Translations under genes and position numbers: made by a program
The notes under the pieces: generated by a model
The model's database searches: none
Told to the model about the DNA's origin: nothing
Seen by the model: only the letters and a program-made list of their open reading frames with translations
Shown here: piece by piece, positions 22,364-22,495 of the stretch
How positions within the stretch are numbered: position 1 is the first letter of the stretch
Layout: every line of letters starts with the position of its first letter
NCBI GenBank assembly: GCA_937891895.1
Contig: CALATN010000135.1
Location: forward strand, 1-22,495
From: an uncultured Clostridia bacterium
GTDB lineage: Bacteria > Bacillota > Clostridia > Oscillospirales > Ruminococcaceae
Direction: 5' to 3'
Length of the DNA: 22,495 bases

Positions 22364-22495
22364 TTAGTCGGGGTTTCTTTCACCCAGTAAAATTCTGTAT
22401 TTCTGATAAAAGCTTTCAAAGTAGTCGCTATCAAGCGCGTCTCTTATCTTCTGCATAAGCTCGTTGTAGAAATAAAGGTTATGAAGAACGCAAAG
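22364..22495 (-). CDS. tgt: Queuine tRNA-ribosyltransferase, C-terminal end (partial)
   Basis: The last 43 codons of a gene that runs off the window edge. The reading frame gives LCVLHNLYFYNELMQKIRD and a short tail ending in a TAA at 22366-22364. HNL.FY..LM..IR is the conserved C-terminal segment of bacterial Tgt, which swaps guanine for a queuosine precursor in the anticodon of certain tRNAs. The 11-bp gap to the deacetylase/GH2 gene, whose ribosome site starts right at the tgt stop, suggests cotranscription. Confidence 0.85.
   Translation of the reverse strand, partial: LCVLHNLYFYNELMQKIRDALDSDYFESFYQKYRILLGERNPD

Overview
The window looks like the chromosome of a low-to-mid GC Gram-positive anaerobe of the Clostridia, most likely a Ruminococcus-like (Oscillospiraceae) gut fibre degrader. 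The clues are strong AGGAGG-type ribosome binding sites, TTGACA/TATAAT promoters, lipoprotein signal peptides, a lipoprotein GH5 endoglucanase, GH2 and deacetylase sequence, heterodimeric ABC exporters and zinc-ribbon/TPR membrane proteins. The genus is an inference. I see no phage, transposase, CRISPR array, rRNA or tRNA.

Region 1 (1-3864, + strand). After a terminator, an extended -10 promoter (47-75) drives six tightly spaced genes: a serine hydrolase, a histidine phosphatase, two GNAT acetyltransferases, an AT-rich lipoprotein and ruvX. ruvX overlaps tail-to-tail with the next gene.

Region 2 (3815-6598). Two small minus-strand genes, joined by an ATGA overlap, each encode half of a TauE/SafE-type permease. 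Divergent from them is an AraC regulator, followed by an FMN-binding pyridoxamine-phosphate-oxidase-like protein and a RimJ-type acetyltransferase. A bidirectional terminator closes the region.

Region 3 (6605-11886, - strand). A probable four-gene operon: a zinc-ribbon/TPR membrane protein with an 18-bp tandem repeat, an unrecognised four-helix membrane protein, a LuxE-type acyl-protein synthetase and a LuxC-type acyl-CoA reductase. LuxE and LuxC together would turn fatty acid into fatty aldehyde, yet no luciferase gene is present. This is the best candidate for an undescribed system.

Region 4 (11890-20718). Two heterodimeric ABC exporter pairs converge on a lipoprotein GH5 endoglucanase. 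In each pair the first gene has a degenerate ATPase site (Asp for the catalytic Glu, Gln for the switch His) and the second has the intact Glu/His with an LSQGQ signature. The minus-strand pair has a promoter whose -10 lies inside a perfect 10-bp palindrome, a likely operator.

Region 5 (20736-22495, - strand). The 3' end of tgt is followed by a gene joining the first half of a polysaccharide deacetylase in frame to a GH2 glycosidase that lacks most of its N-terminal sugar-binding domain. The junction falls at a short motif both families share, so it is either a real gene fusion by deletion or an assembly join.
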